Position numbers and translations under genes: made by a program. Positions 1-8,022 of a DNA stretch of 64,000 nt are shown here, piece by piece (position 1 is the stretch's first letter; each line of letters starts with the position of its first letter). The stretch covers positions 1 to 64,000 of the forward strand of contig NZ_JBBPCC010000029.1 in NCBI RefSeq assembly GCF_038070315.1, given 5' to 3'. A model generated the notes under the pieces. The model searched no databases, was not told the origin of the DNA, and saw only the letters and a list, made by a program, of their open reading frames with translations. Origin of the DNA: Paenibacillus_G filicis. Lineage in GTDB: Bacteria; Bacillota; Bacilli; Paenibacillales; NBRC-103111.

Positions 1-342
1 GAATTCCTCGCGCTGAAGCTCTTGCTCGATCTGCTCGTCTGCCAGCTTGCTCTCCAGTCCTACACGCTGACGCTCCTGCTCGGCCCGCTCGTCTTCCAGC
101 TTGCTCTCCAGCTCTGCACGTTCGCGCTCCTGCTCAGCCCGCTCTGCTGCCAGCTTGCTCTCCAGCTCTGCACGCTGACGCTCCTGCTCGGCCCGCTCGT
201 CTGCCAGCTTACTCTCAAGCTCTGCACGCTGGCGCTCCTGCTCGGCCCGCTCCGCAACCAGCTTGCTCTCAAGCTCTGCACGCTGACGCTCTAGCTCGGC
301 TTGCTCGGCGGTCAGCTTGCTTTCAAACTCCGCCCGTTGGCG
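1..342 (-). repeat. Tandem 54-bp (18-residue) coiled-coil repeats in the zapA-like gene
   Basis: Six in-frame units of 54 bp run from 342 down to 19, and a seventh is cut by the window edge. The protein unit is RQRAELESKLADERAEQE with few changes (for example AEF/AEL/VGL at positions 4-6 and AD/AA/VA/TA/ED at 11-12). Eighteen residues equal one heptad plus one hendecad, so the repeat keeps a continuous helical stripe. The near-identity at DNA level implies recent expansion or contraction by slippage or recombination. Confidence 0.9.
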
Positions 343-1071
343 CTCCTGGTCCTCCAGGCCGACGGCCAGCAGCTCCTCATAATCCGCACGCTGCTGTTCC
401 CATTCGGCGAGCCCGGTTTCCAACCGGCCTTCGAGCTCGTACCGAAGCTTCTCGCCTTCGCGCAGCAGCCCGCCGATCCGCTCCAATTCGCGCTCCTGCT
501 CCGCGCTGCGGCCTTCGTACTCGCGGGCCCGCTCCAGCGCAGCCGCCAGCTTGGCCTCCAGCTCCGCCTGAAGAGACAACTGCCGCTCCAGCCGCTCGGC
601 CGTCTCCGCGAATTCCTTTTCAATGGCCTGCTTATGCTCGGCCAGCGATTCCAGCTCCTTGGCAAGCTCTGCCCCTCGTGCCTCGAGCTCATCCTTGCGC
701 GCCTGCAGATCGCTGCGTTCGGCCGTCACAGTCGCGAGCTGCTCCCGCTCCGCCGTCAGCTCCTGCTGAAGCTGCTCCAACAGCTCGGTTGCAGCAGCTA
801 CATCCACCAGCGCTTTATCCAGCTGACGCTGCTGGTCCTTATGAAGATCGATCTGCTCCTGCATCTGCGTCCATTCATCCGCCATATTTACAGCAGCCAA
901 TACCGCAATTTTGGGAAGATCCAGCCTAGGGCTTCCGGAAGCGATGCGGTGCATCTGATCATTGACCACAGCGACGACTCGTTTTATATAGGAAGGACTG
1001 GACCTTGAAACCAATTTGTATTGGGTGCCATAGATGTCGACGGTCATGCGTACTTTTTCTTCACCGTTCAC
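1..1071 (-). CDS. zapA: ZapA-like cell division protein with long coiled-coil tail (3' end beyond window)
   Basis: The frame is open for 357 codons from a GTG at 1069-1071 to the left edge, so the C-terminus is missing. The GTG is preceded by AAAGGGG about ten bases away. Residues 1-90 look like a ZapA domain (MTVDIYGTQYKLVSR, then a helix around VAVVNDQMHRIAS); ZapA normally binds FtsZ at the division ring. Everything after about residue 90 is Glu/Gln/Arg/Leu-rich, Pro-free and predicted helical, ending in six tandem 18-residue units. Ordinary ZapA is only about 90-100 residues, so this is a greatly extended form. It lies downstream of pheT in the same direction, the usual Paenibacillaceae position, but a terminator-like hairpin sits 25 bases before its start. 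The family call is firm for the N-terminus; the function of the tail is unknown. Confidence 0.8.
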   Translation of the reverse strand, partial: MNGEEKVRMTVDIYGTQYKLVSRSSPSYIKRVVAVVNDQMHRIASGSPRLDLPKIAVLAAVNMADEWTQMQEQIDLHKDQQRQLDKALVDVAAATELLEQLQQELTAEREQLATVTAERSDLQARKDELEARGAELAKELESLAEHKQAIEKEFAETAERLERQLSLQAELEAKLAAALERAREYEGRSAEQERELERIGGLLREGEKLRYELEGRLETGLAEWEQQRADYEELLAVGLEDQERQRAEFESKLTAEQAELERQRAELESKLVAERAEQERQRAELESKLADERAEQERQRAELESKLAAERAEQERERAELESKLEDERAEQERQRVGLESKLADEQIEQELQREEF

Positions 1072-1095
1072 TCAGGTTGTCCCCTTTCCATACAC

Positions 1096-1136
1096 CAAAA
1101 AATTCTCCGTATCCTCAACTATTCGATACGGAGAAT
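1096..1136 (-). terminator. Terminator-like hairpin in the zapA leader
   Basis: On the minus strand a perfect 12-bp stem (ATTCTCCGTATC / GATACGGAGAAT, 1125-1136 with 1102-1113) with an 11-nt loop is followed by TTTTTT. It lies between pheT and zapA, and its U-run ends only about 25 bases before the zapA start codon. Confidence 0.75.
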
Positions 1137-1186
1137 CGCTTTTCCTGCTGCCTCAAGCCATGATTTGCCGAATGAAAACGGTACGC

Positions 1187-1212
1187 AAAAGGAGGGGCGC
1201 CCCCCTCCTTTT
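1187..1212 (-). terminator. GC-rich hairpin downstream of pheT
   Basis: AAAAGGAGGGG pairs with CCCCTCCTTTT around a short loop. On either strand the arm ends in TTTT. It is 131 bases beyond the pheT stop and probably the main pheT terminator. Confidence 0.6.
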
Positions 1213-1342
1213 GATTTATGAAAACGATATAACCGCTCTGCCGCACAATACGCTGTTCACGGGACCAGAGTCCCGGCAAGGAGACCTCAGGACCCGCAGC
1301 CCAGTCTGTCCGAAGGCTATCCCTATCTTCCGGCTCCTGCCG

Positions 1343-3793
1343 TTACTTACGGAGCTCAGCTCCGTAAGCAGCTTCCAGCTCAGACACGAGGCGGCTGTGC
1401 GTCCCGCTGACTTCTTCGTCGGTAAGGGTCCGATCGGCTGTCCGGTATACCAGTGCGATCGCTACGCTCTTCTTATCCGCACCAATACGGTCACCCGTAT
1501 AGATATCGAACACTTGGATCGACTCCAGCAGCTCTCCAGCCGTTTCCTGAGCCTTGGCGATCAGATCGCCGACAGCGACACCGCGGTCTACGACCAGAGC
1601 CATATCCCGGGAAATCGCCGGGAAGCGAGGCAGCGGACTGTAAGCGAAGCGCTCGGAAGCGAGCTTCGTCAAAGCCTCCAGCTCCACCTCCAGCACGTAG
1701 GTATCAGCCAAATCTCTCGCTTGCTGCAGCGCAGGGTGCAGCTGGCCGATCGTACCGATGACACGGCGGACGCCGTCCAGCTCGACCTCAATCGCAGCTG
1801 TACGGCCAGGATGGAAGCCTTCTACCTGTGCCTGCACGTAACGGAGTCCTTCAACCCCGAGATACGAGACGACATTCTCGAACACGCCCTTCAGGTCGTA
1901 GAAGTCCACGTCTCCAGGCTTGCCTGTCCAGTGCAGCTCGCTCCGCTTGCCGGTCAGCAGCGCCGATAGGAGCAGCTTTTCCTCTGGCTGCTTGGTCAAG
2001 GAAGCTTCCTCCGTCAGGAAGACCGGGGCAATCTCGAACAATGCGACATCATCCGTATTCCGGTTGCGATTGTAAGCAGCGGCATCGATCAGATGCGGCA
2101 CCAGGCTGGTCCTCAGTACACTGCGCTCCTCGCTCATCGGCATAGCCAGAGCGACCGGCTTCGCTTCGCGGTAAAGTCCGGGGAATGCAGCAACCTGGTC
2201 CGGATGCGTGTACGAATAAGTGATCGCCTCATGCAGTCCGCTGCCGTTAAGCAGATTGCGGACAGTCCGGCGGATCGCCTGCTCTCGCGTCAGGGAGCCC
2301 GGTGTCGTCTCCGTATTCATCAGCGTCGTCGGGATGTTGTCGTAGCCGTACAGACGTGCAACTTCCTCAATTAGATCGACAGCGCGGGTAATATCGCCGC
2401 GGCGGCTCGGCACATGCACGAGCAGACCGTCTTGCTCCAGTGGCTCCACCGTGAAGTGCAGGCGTCCGAAAATCGCCGTGATCTCTTCCACAGACAAGCT
2501 TGTTCCCAGATACGTATTGATCCGGGTCGCCGTAATTTCAATCTGCACCGGGCGATGCTCGCTCGATATTGCCTCTACGATCCCTACAGCGACTTGTCCT
2601 CCGCTAAGCTCGGCAATCAGCGCAGCCGCCCGGTCCAGAGCAGGAATGACCGCCTCAGGATTGACTTCCTTCTCGAAGCGCAGCGAGGCTTCCGAGCGGA
2701 GTCCGAGCTGACGGCTCGTCTTGCGGATCGTACCGCCTTCGAACTTGGCCGATTCCAGCAGGATGCGGGAAGTGCCCTCTGAGACTTCGGAATTAGCGCC
2801 GCCCATCACGCCGGCGAGGCCTACAGGCTTGGTACCGTCAGTGATCAGCAGCATATGCGGCTCCAGTGTACGCTCGTTATCGTCCAGCGTTACGAGCTTC
2901 TCGCCTTCCCGGGCGAAACGAACGTCAATGTGACCGCCTGCCAATTGATCCGCGTCAAAGGCATGCAAAGGCTGACCGTATTCCAGCATCACGTAATTCG
3001 TCACGTCGACAATATTGCTGATCGGGCGAATACCTGCAGCCATCAGCCGGTTTTGAAGCCAGAGCGGCGATGGACCTACCTTCACGCCTTCGATCAAGCG
3101 GGCCGCATAATGCGAGCAGGCGTCCTTGGCCGTAATTTCCACAGAAATCTTGTCCGCCGCCTTCACTGCTGCTTCGCGGTCACGAAGTCCGGCCTCACTA
3201 TCCGGCAGACGCACCTCGCGTCCGAGGATCGCAGCAATCTCATAAGCAGCTCCCAGCATGCTCAAGCAGTCGGAGCGGTTCGGCGTCAGATCCAGGTCCA
3301 TCACTTCGTCGTTGATCGCCAGCACATCGAGAATGCTCTCGCCTACCTGCGTATCCGCCGGCAGCACCAGAATACCTTCTTGAATCTCCTTCGGCAGCAG
3401 CTTGTCGTTCAGGCCCAGCTCCTTGGCCGAGCAGATCATACCCTGGGATTCCACGCCGCGCAGCTTGGCCCGCTTGATGTTCAGTCCGTCCGGCAGCTTG
3501 GCGCCGACCGTTGCGACCGGCACCTTCTGGCCCGCATCCACATTTTTCGCCCCGCACACGATTTGCAGCTCTTCGCCCGTTCCTACGTCTACCTTACATA
3601 CGTTAAGTTTGTCTGCATCCGGATGCTTCTCTTTCGAAGTTACGTAACCGACAACAACGCCGGTGACGCCTTTATTCCGGCTTTCGACGATATCGACCTC
3701 GATGCCGCTGCGGGTCAGCTTCTCCGCCAGTTCTCCAGCCGTAAAATCAGCAATATCCACATACTGTGCCAGCCATTGATAAGATACATTCAT
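1343..3793 (-). CDS. pheT: Phenylalanine--tRNA ligase beta subunit
   Basis: 816 residues, the normal length for bacterial PheT. In order it carries the EMAP/OB-type tRNA-binding domain (about 40-150, with HPDADKLNVCKVD), the B3/4 editing domain, a B5 domain, the catalytic-like core and a C-terminal FDX-ACB domain (FPAISRDMALVVD, ending near VSELEAAYGAELRK). With PheS it forms the (alpha-beta)2 cytoplasmic enzyme that charges tRNA-Phe; the beta subunit edits Tyr-tRNA-Phe. It starts 22 bases after pheS and is co-transcribed with it under the T-box at 5.3-5.6 kb. A palindrome (CTTACGGAGCT and its complement, 1344-1367) overlaps the stop codon. Confidence 0.97.
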   Translation of the reverse strand: MNVSYQWLAQYVDIADFTAGELAEKLTRSGIEVDIVESRNKGVTGVVVGYVTSKEKHPDADKLNVCKVDVGTGEELQIVCGAKNVDAGQKVPVATVGAKLPDGLNIKRAKLRGVESQGMICSAKELGLNDKLLPKEIQEGILVLPADTQVGESILDVLAINDEVMDLDLTPNRSDCLSMLGAAYEIAAILGREVRLPDSEAGLRDREAAVKAADKISVEITAKDACSHYAARLIEGVKVGPSPLWLQNRLMAAGIRPISNIVDVTNYVMLEYGQPLHAFDADQLAGGHIDVRFAREGEKLVTLDDNERTLEPHMLLITDGTKPVGLAGVMGGANSEVSEGTSRILLESAKFEGGTIRKTSRQLGLRSEASLRFEKEVNPEAVIPALDRAAALIAELSGGQVAVGIVEAISSEHRPVQIEITATRINTYLGTSLSVEEITAIFGRLHFTVEPLEQDGLLVHVPSRRGDITRAVDLIEEVARLYGYDNIPTTLMNTETTPGSLTREQAIRRTVRNLLNGSGLHEAITYSYTHPDQVAAFPGLYREAKPVALAMPMSEERSVLRTSLVPHLIDAAAYNRNRNTDDVALFEIAPVFLTEEASLTKQPEEKLLLSALLTGKRSELHWTGKPGDVDFYDLKGVFENVVSYLGVEGLRYVQAQVEGFHPGRTAAIEVELDGVRRVIGTIGQLHPALQQARDLADTYVLEVELEALTKLASERFAYSPLPRFPAISRDMALVVDRGVAVGDLIAKAQETAGELLESIQVFDIYTGDRIGADKKSVAIALVYRTADRTLTDEEVSGTHSRLVSELEAAYGAELRK

Positions 3794-3815
3794 CGCTCGT
3801 ACTCGCCCCTTTCCC

Positions 3816-4850
3816 TTACAAGTGAACGAACTGCTTCAAGAAACGCAGATCGTTCGTATAGAAATGCCGGATATCTTCAATATCGTATTTGAGCATGGCA
3901 ATCCGCTCGACGCCCAAGCCGAAGGCAAAGCCATTGTACTCCTCAGGATCATAGCCGGCCATCTCCAGCACGCGCGGATGCACCATCCCGGAGCCGAGAA
4001 TCTCCAGCCAGCCTGTATGCTTACAAACCCGGCAGCCGCTGCCGCCGCACATCGCGCAGGTCACGTCGACTTCAGCGCTTGGCTCCGTGAACGGGAAGAA
4101 GCTCGGACGCATCCGGATCTTCGTTTCCTTGCCGAACAGCTCCTGCATAAATCTCAGCAGCGTCCCCTTCAGATCGCTCATCCGGATATTGCGGTCGATG
4201 ACCAGTCCCTCGATCTGGGTGAACATATGGGAATGCGTCGCATCGTCATCATCCCGGCGATATACGCGTCCCGGACAGATGATTTTAATTGGCACCTTGC
4301 CCTTGCTCTTCTCCAGCGTACGAACCTGAACCGGCGAAGTCTGCGTCCGCATCAGAATATCTTCCGTGATGTAGAAGGAATCCTGCATGTCACGCGCCGG
4401 GTGGTTCTTCGGCAAATTGAGCGCTTCGAAATTGTAATAGTCCTGCTCAACCTCCGGGCCCTCAGCCACGGTGTAGCCCATACCGATGAAGATATCCTCG
4501 ATCTCCTGGATGACCTTGTTGATCGGATGCTGCGCGCCCTGTGCAGACGGACGGCCTGGCAGCGTGACGTCGATCGTCTCGGATGCCAGCCTGGCCTCCG
4601 TCTCCGCCTGATTGTAGGCCGCCTGCTTCGCCTCGATGACGGCCTCGATCGCGCCGCGTACGTCATTGACGACCAGACCGATAGCCGGACGCTCCTCCGC
4701 GCTGAGCGCTCCCATCCCGCGTAAAATCTCGGTGAGCGGTCCTTTCTTACCCAAATACTTAATCCGCAGCTCATTCAGCTGCTGCTGGCTTTGTACGTCC
4801 GCCAGCTCGGCGAGCGCTTCTTCCTTCAACTGCAACAAACGTTCCTTCAT
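3816..4850 (-). CDS. pheS: Phenylalanine--tRNA ligase alpha subunit
   Basis: 344 residues, full length. It has an N-terminal coiled coil (about 1-85), then a class II synthetase core. Motif 2 lies around ICPGRVYRRDDDDATHSHMF and motif 3 is FGLGVERIAMLKYD near the end. A Cys cluster CAMCGGSGCRVC, typical of Firmicute PheS, sits just before WLEILGSGMVHPRVLEMAGY. It is the catalytic subunit for Phe-tRNA formation. The start ATG is 27 bases after the NTF2-like gene and follows GGAGGGAGCAGGAAC. All three genes appear to form one T-box-regulated operon. Confidence 0.97.
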   Translation of the reverse strand: MKERLLQLKEEALAELADVQSQQQLNELRIKYLGKKGPLTEILRGMGALSAEERPAIGLVVNDVRGAIEAVIEAKQAAYNQAETEARLASETIDVTLPGRPSAQGAQHPINKVIQEIEDIFIGMGYTVAEGPEVEQDYYNFEALNLPKNHPARDMQDSFYITEDILMRTQTSPVQVRTLEKSKGKVPIKIICPGRVYRRDDDDATHSHMFTQIEGLVIDRNIRMSDLKGTLLRFMQELFGKETKIRMRPSFFPFTEPSAEVDVTCAMCGGSGCRVCKHTGWLEILGSGMVHPRVLEMAGYDPEEYNGFAFGLGVERIAMLKYDIEDIRHFYTNDLRFLKQFVHL

Positions 4851-4877
4851 GTTCCTGCTCCCTCCTAAAGGTTATAG

Positions 4878-5261
4878 TTAGCTGTGGTCCTCAATCTCGG
4901 AGATGGCCCCTTCACGGAAACCGAAAACCGTCCTGCCTTGCAGCCGCAAGGTATCGCCCGCCCTCAGCCCATCCGGGAGATCCTGCGCGAGTACGGCCTC
5001 GTAGTTGATATGGGCCTCCACCCGGCCTCCGTGCATGACCAGATGACCGGGAATCTGTCGGCGGCTGACGAAGAGACCGGCGCTCCGCTCGGCCAACTGG
5101 CGGAAGGCCTGATGTCCCCTGGCGCTCGAGTTCTCTACGCCGTCCGCGATATTCCGGAACACAATGTCCTCATGGAGCACATATATCATGCCCTCGATAT
5201 CCATGCCGTTGTACGCCTCCAGATACCGGTCAATCAACTGCTTCTTCGCCTCGTACTCCAT
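4878..5261 (-). CDS. NTF2/SnoaL-like small protein, first gene of the T-box pheST operon
   Basis: 127 residues from the ATG at 5259-5261, chosen because GAGAGGAGAG lies about ten bases upstream; a longer reading would run back into the T-box. The sequence (KKQLIDRYLEAYNGMDIEGM, then HEDIVFRNIADG, HINYEAVLAQDLPDGLRAGD and GRTVFGFREGAISEIEDHS) has the helix-helix-strand pattern of the SnoaL-like/NTF2 fold. That fold is used for isomerases, hydrolases and ligand-binding proteins, so the reaction cannot be named. Its place as first gene after a Phe T-box means it is induced by uncharged tRNA-Phe together with PheST. No other function is visible. Confidence 0.75.
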   Translation of the reverse strand: MEYEAKKQLIDRYLEAYNGMDIEGMIYVLHEDIVFRNIADGVENSSARGHQAFRQLAERSAGLFVSRRQIPGHLVMHGGRVEAHINYEAVLAQDLPDGLRAGDTLRLQGRTVFGFREGAISEIEDHS

Positions 5262-5310
5262 GGGTGGACTCTCCTCTCCAGATAGCCGTGATCCCTGTTT
5301 CCAAACACGC

Positions 5311-5350
5311 AAAAAAGGCCTCTCCATCCCGGATAAGGGACGAAAAAGCC
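5311..5350 (-). terminator. T-box terminator hairpin
   Basis: On the minus strand GGCTTTTTCGTCCC pairs imperfectly with GGGATGGAGAGGCC and is followed by TTTTTT. It overlaps the 3' side of the T-box antiterminator, as expected for transcriptional T-box switching. Confidence 0.85.
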
Positions 5351-5617
5351 GTGGTACCACCCTTGTTAGAAAACAGCTGATCCCAAAATGCGATCCGCTA
5401 GCCTTCTCACTTCATTGATCATAACGGTTCGAGAACCGGTAACCCTCTACTTGCCCCGGTACGCGTCACAGACGCAAAGCCAGAGGGTTCAAAGGACTGC
5501 TCGGGAGCGAATTTCGGCAGCCTGATTCTAACGGTCCCGCTCTCAGTCTCCGGCGGTTCCTCCCTGTGAAGAAGCACTGCTTACTTGTCTCCGTCCACGC
5601 ATTTGTGGTATGGATTT
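5311..5617 (-). promoter_or_regulatory. T-box leader, Phe-specific, upstream of the NTF2-like gene and pheST
   Basis: The conserved T-box sequence AGGGTGGTACCACG is at 5350-5363 on the minus strand, immediately before the terminator. The specifier region reads CCGAAATTCGCTCCCGAGC with the codon UUC (Phe) at 5509-5511. A long stem I region lies at about 5450-5600. Uncharged tRNA-Phe is expected to pair with UUC and with the T-box bulge, stabilising the antiterminator and allowing read-through. Confidence 0.93.
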
Positions 5618-5624
5618 ACCAAGT

Positions 5625-5653
5625 ATTATATGCAATCCCTGGCGCGGATGCAA
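5625..5653 (-). promoter_or_regulatory. Sigma-A promoter for the T-box operon
   Basis: On the minus strand TTGCAT (5648-5653) and TATAAT (5625-5630) are separated by 17 bases, just ahead of the leader. Transcription should start near 5617. Confidence 0.65.
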
Positions 5654-5700
5654 GGGGCTTCTCTCGGATGCATCGCGACTCGCAAGCATGCGACCGGCGT

Positions 5701-6264
5701 TCAGATCACCAGTTGGCTGGAGCGCACGGCCTCCAGTACCTTGGACACCGCCAGGGAGAGCTCCATATTTTCCACGACAGCTTCACATGACTTTCGGTAG
5801 GATACCTCATCCGAATATTGGGCCATGTAACGTTCCACCACCTCGTAAGGCATCCCCTTGGCGGTCAGCCGTTCCAGAACCGTTTGCTTGCTGACGTAAA
5901 TAAAGACGCGGAAGGCTTGTTCGCCGTACATCCGTTTGAACAGTTCCGTTCCCTCCCGGTTCAGGACGAGATAAGCTCCCCGGGTTCCAGCCAGAGCCTT
6001 GTCCAGCTCGGATCGCTTGATGCCGTACCGGTATCCGTTGATCGTGACCGTTTCCATAAATTCTCCGGCTTGGAATGACATTTCGAAATCGCTTTCATTA
6101 ATATACCGGTAAAAGCCATTATTAGCTTCGCGAGGTCTAGGACTCCGGGTGGTATAGGAGACGACCGGATGAAGCCCCATGGCCTCCCCGACCTTACATG
6201 CAACCGACTTGCGTCCCGAGCCTCCCGTACCGGTAAAAAGAAGAAGGATTGGCCGACCGCTCAT
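5701..6264 (-). CDS. Guanylate kinase-like P-loop protein
   Basis: 187 residues from the ATG at 6262-6264, chosen because AAAGGGAGTG lies six or more bases upstream. The N-terminal P-loop is FTGTGGSGRKS, followed by SYTTRSPRPREANNG, which matches the GMP-binding region of guanylate kinases (S-TTR-PR). A tyrosine and Glu-rich middle and a helical C-terminal region complete the fold. Guanylate kinase makes GDP from GMP, but the true gmk in these bacteria is usually next to rpoZ, so this may be a paralogue with another role. It is divergent from the gene at 6424 and lies upstream of, but outside, the T-box operon. Confidence 0.75.
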   Translation of the reverse strand: MSGRPILLLFTGTGGSGRKSVACKVGEAMGLHPVVSYTTRSPRPREANNGFYRYINESDFEMSFQAGEFMETVTINGYRYGIKRSELDKALAGTRGAYLVLNREGTELFKRMYGEQAFRVFIYVSKQTVLERLTAKGMPYEVVERYMAQYSDEVSYRKSCEAVVENMELSLAVSKVLEAVRSSQLVI

Positions 6265-6352
6265 TGCGATCACTCCCTTTGAGAAGCTATCTTCATAGCC
6301 TTATTATAGTATGAATATTCTGATAATTAAAGAGGGTCTGTGACTTCTTTTT

Positions 6353-6380
6353 TTGAGAACCCGGTTCTCTATGGTATAAT
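6353..6380 (+). promoter_or_regulatory. Promoter with an overlapping 15-bp palindromic operator
   Basis: TTGAGA (6353-6358) and TATAAT (6375-6380) are spaced by 16 bases. The perfect palindrome GAGAACCCGGTTCTC (6355-6369) covers the -35 box and spacer. It lies in the divergent region between the guanylate-kinase-like gene and the 6424 gene. Confidence 0.7.
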
Positions 6381-6423
6381 CAACCACACCCAATACTTGT
6401 CCATGAAAAGAGAGGTTTACCCT

Positions 6424-6897
6424 ATGTTAAGCTATGAGCAAAAATTAGCGATTATCGATTCGTTCTCCGAGCTGACTCGCAAAGAAGTATCGCTCGGCCG
6501 TGCGAACTATCATTATGAGAACAGCGGCTACGACAAGAAGATCGTCGTTTATCATCTTCACCCGAACGGCAATGGCTTCGTATACGCCGGTCACTTGACC
6601 GGAGTGGACGCCGACGAGCGCGGTCTTGTCAATATCCGCGATTACGAAGCTGATGAGCTTCGCTCCCTGATCAAGGCTTCCATCCTGTCGCTTGCTCCGA
6701 AGTCGGCGGCTGAGCTGGCTGTCAGCGGTACTGCCGATGACGAGGAACGCTGGCATGGTCCGGATAACCAGACCCTTCTGCTCGTGCATGAGGATGAGCT
6801 GTGGTACGTCTATTCGGGCCTTAATCTGGAATCGGCATTTGAAACGTATGAGGAAGCCGTGCAATATTTGCAGGAAGAGGGCTTTCGCCGTCCGTAG
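6424..6897 (+). CDS. Conserved hypothetical protein
   Basis: 157 residues from the ATG at 6424, which follows AGAGAGG at a good distance. No signal peptide or membrane segment. The protein is acidic and opens with MLSYEQKLAIIDSFSELTRKEVSLGR; the middle holds KIVVYHLHPNGNGFVYAGHL and the end NLESAFETYEEAVQYLQEEG. I do not recognise the family. A strong promoter with a palindromic operator stands directly upstream, so expression is probably switched by a repressor. Confidence 0.7.
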   Translation: MLSYEQKLAIIDSFSELTRKEVSLGRANYHYENSGYDKKIVVYHLHPNGNGFVYAGHLTGVDADERGLVNIRDYEADELRSLIKASILSLAPKSAAELAVSGTADDEERWHGPDNQTLLLVHEDELWYVYSGLNLESAFETYEEAVQYLQEEGFRRP

Positions 6898-6959
6898 CTT
6901 GGCTAACGGAGTACAACGGATCAGTGAAGAACGCCGTACAGGAAAGGAGTGGCATCCAG

Positions 6960-7181
6960 ATGCACGCCGGACAACAGAGAAGCCAGATCCGCCCGGGGCT
7001 TGAAGTCGATATCGTGCTCAAGCAGGATCAGCGCACCGGAAAAACCACACGCGGAATCGTCAAGGACCTACTGACAAATTCCCCCACCCACCCGCATGGC
7101 ATAAAAGTACGCCTGCAGAGCGGTCAGGTAGGGCGTGTCAAAACCATCGTAAGCACAGGCGCAGACAGCAGCACAAGCTGA
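6960..7181 (+). CDS. ywbE: YwbE-family (DUF2196) protein
   Basis: 73 residues from the ATG at 6960-6962, preceded by GGAAAGGAG about ten bases away. The sequence (RSQIRPGLEVDIVLKQDQRT, then GIVKDLLTNSPTHPHGIKVR and GQVGRVKTIV) matches the small basic YwbE family. Its biochemical role is not known; the basic, beta-rich make-up would fit nucleic-acid binding, which is inference. Confidence 0.85.
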   Translation: MHAGQQRSQIRPGLEVDIVLKQDQRTGKTTRGIVKDLLTNSPTHPHGIKVRLQSGQVGRVKTIVSTGADSSTS

Positions 7182-7207
7182 GCTGCGCCCTCTTGCGGCG
7201 TTTCCTC

Positions 7208-7237
7208 TTGCCATTGGGGGAGGTTTCGCCTTATAAT
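7208..7237 (+). promoter_or_regulatory. Sigma-A promoter for the 7294 gene
   Basis: TTGCCA (7208-7213) and TATAAT (7232-7237) with an 18-base spacer, 57 bases before the start codon. Confidence 0.55.
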
Positions 7238-7293
7238 GGGAACATATATTCCTATTCTCATCTTAGAATTTATTGCGATAACAGGTGATACGA

Positions 7294-7467
7294 ATGGACT
7301 CCAACAATTTTTATGATGATTTGCGTGTGAAGTTCAAGGACGAGGACCGGGCCAAGCTCGTCATGCAGCAGTTGTACACATACCGGGAGAACAAGCTGAA
7401 GCGCAAGTGGTGGCAGAAGATCACGCTCTCCCGCAAGCCCAAGACCAAGCCCAAGTCCTGGGAATGA
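7294..7467 (+). CDS. Small basic hypothetical protein
   Basis: 57 residues from the ATG at 7294, preceded by AGGTGA. The N-terminal half is mixed charge (MDSNNFYDDLRVKFKDEDRA) and the last 20 residues are very basic (KLKRKWWQKI, KPKTKPKSW). Not recognised. A plausible promoter stands 57 bases upstream, which supports it as a real gene. The basic tail would suit nucleic-acid or membrane-surface binding, but that is a guess. Confidence 0.55.
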   Translation: MDSNNFYDDLRVKFKDEDRAKLVMQQLYTYRENKLKRKWWQKITLSRKPKTKPKSWE

Positions 7468-7536
7468 CCGGTTGATGGGTATCAGCTGGGCCCCTGGGAA
7501 CAGACCAGGCCTGACTCAGGTTGTGCCTTGCTTCGT

Positions 7537-7980
7537 TCAGTTCCCATCCCCTGCGGTCAGCCGGATGCCGTTGCGCCTGGCCCACATCCCGATAACGTTC
7601 ATGGCCGCCTGCGACTGATGGCGGGAAACCGTTAGATTGCCCCATCCCCAGTACCTTTTGCTCTTGATCGAGATCACTCCCTTCTTCTCCAGAAGCCTGA
7701 TTTCCGTAATCTCCTCCCGCCGGTAAGCCCGGTATCCCGGCACGACGATCGCCCCCTGCTCGATGCGCAGCACATAGCGCTTGCGCGCCATTCGAATAAG
7801 CAGCCCTACGGAAGCGACGATCAAGACCGTTAACGCCAGGAATAGAAGCGTTCGCTCATACCCGGTGCCTGCATGATTGATGGTGTCCATGAGTCCGATG
7901 CCGATTACTGCTGTTAATCCGCCGATCCAGGCTCCCCATCTGCCAGGTCGGGTCATGTGATAGACAACGGGTTGGTTCAC
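7537..7980 (-). CDS. Two-TM membrane protein with a PH-like domain, function unknown
   Basis: 147 residues from the GTG at 7978-7980, chosen because GGAGG lies ten bases upstream; the reading frame extends further but without a comparable site. Two membrane helices (GAWIGGLTAVIGIGLM and LLFLALTVLIVASVGLLI, about residues 16-70) are followed by a soluble beta-rich region with YVLRIEQGAIVVPGYRAYRR and ITEIRLLEKKGVISIKSK, the layout of bacterial PH-domain membrane proteins. It faces the AhpD-like pseudogene head-to-head. Confidence 0.65.
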   Translation of the reverse strand: MNQPVVYHMTRPGRWGAWIGGLTAVIGIGLMDTINHAGTGYERTLLFLALTVLIVASVGLLIRMARKRYVLRIEQGAIVVPGYRAYRREEITEIRLLEKKGVISIKSKRYWGWGNLTVSRHQSQAAMNVIGMWARRNGIRLTAGDGN

Positions 7981-8022
7981 TTCTTCATTCCCTCCTTCTT
8001 GCAGCCGCTTGATCTCGGCTTC

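Noticed and set aside
1..342. Regular repeats that could suggest a CRISPR array
   Set aside because: There are no unique spacers; the 54-bp units are in frame and encode a coiled coil.
1034..3892. Long plus-strand open frames opposite pheT
   Set aside because: They are antisense to a clear full-length pheT, have no ribosome sites and have Arg/Gln/Leu-rich nonsense composition caused by the opposite strand's codon bias.
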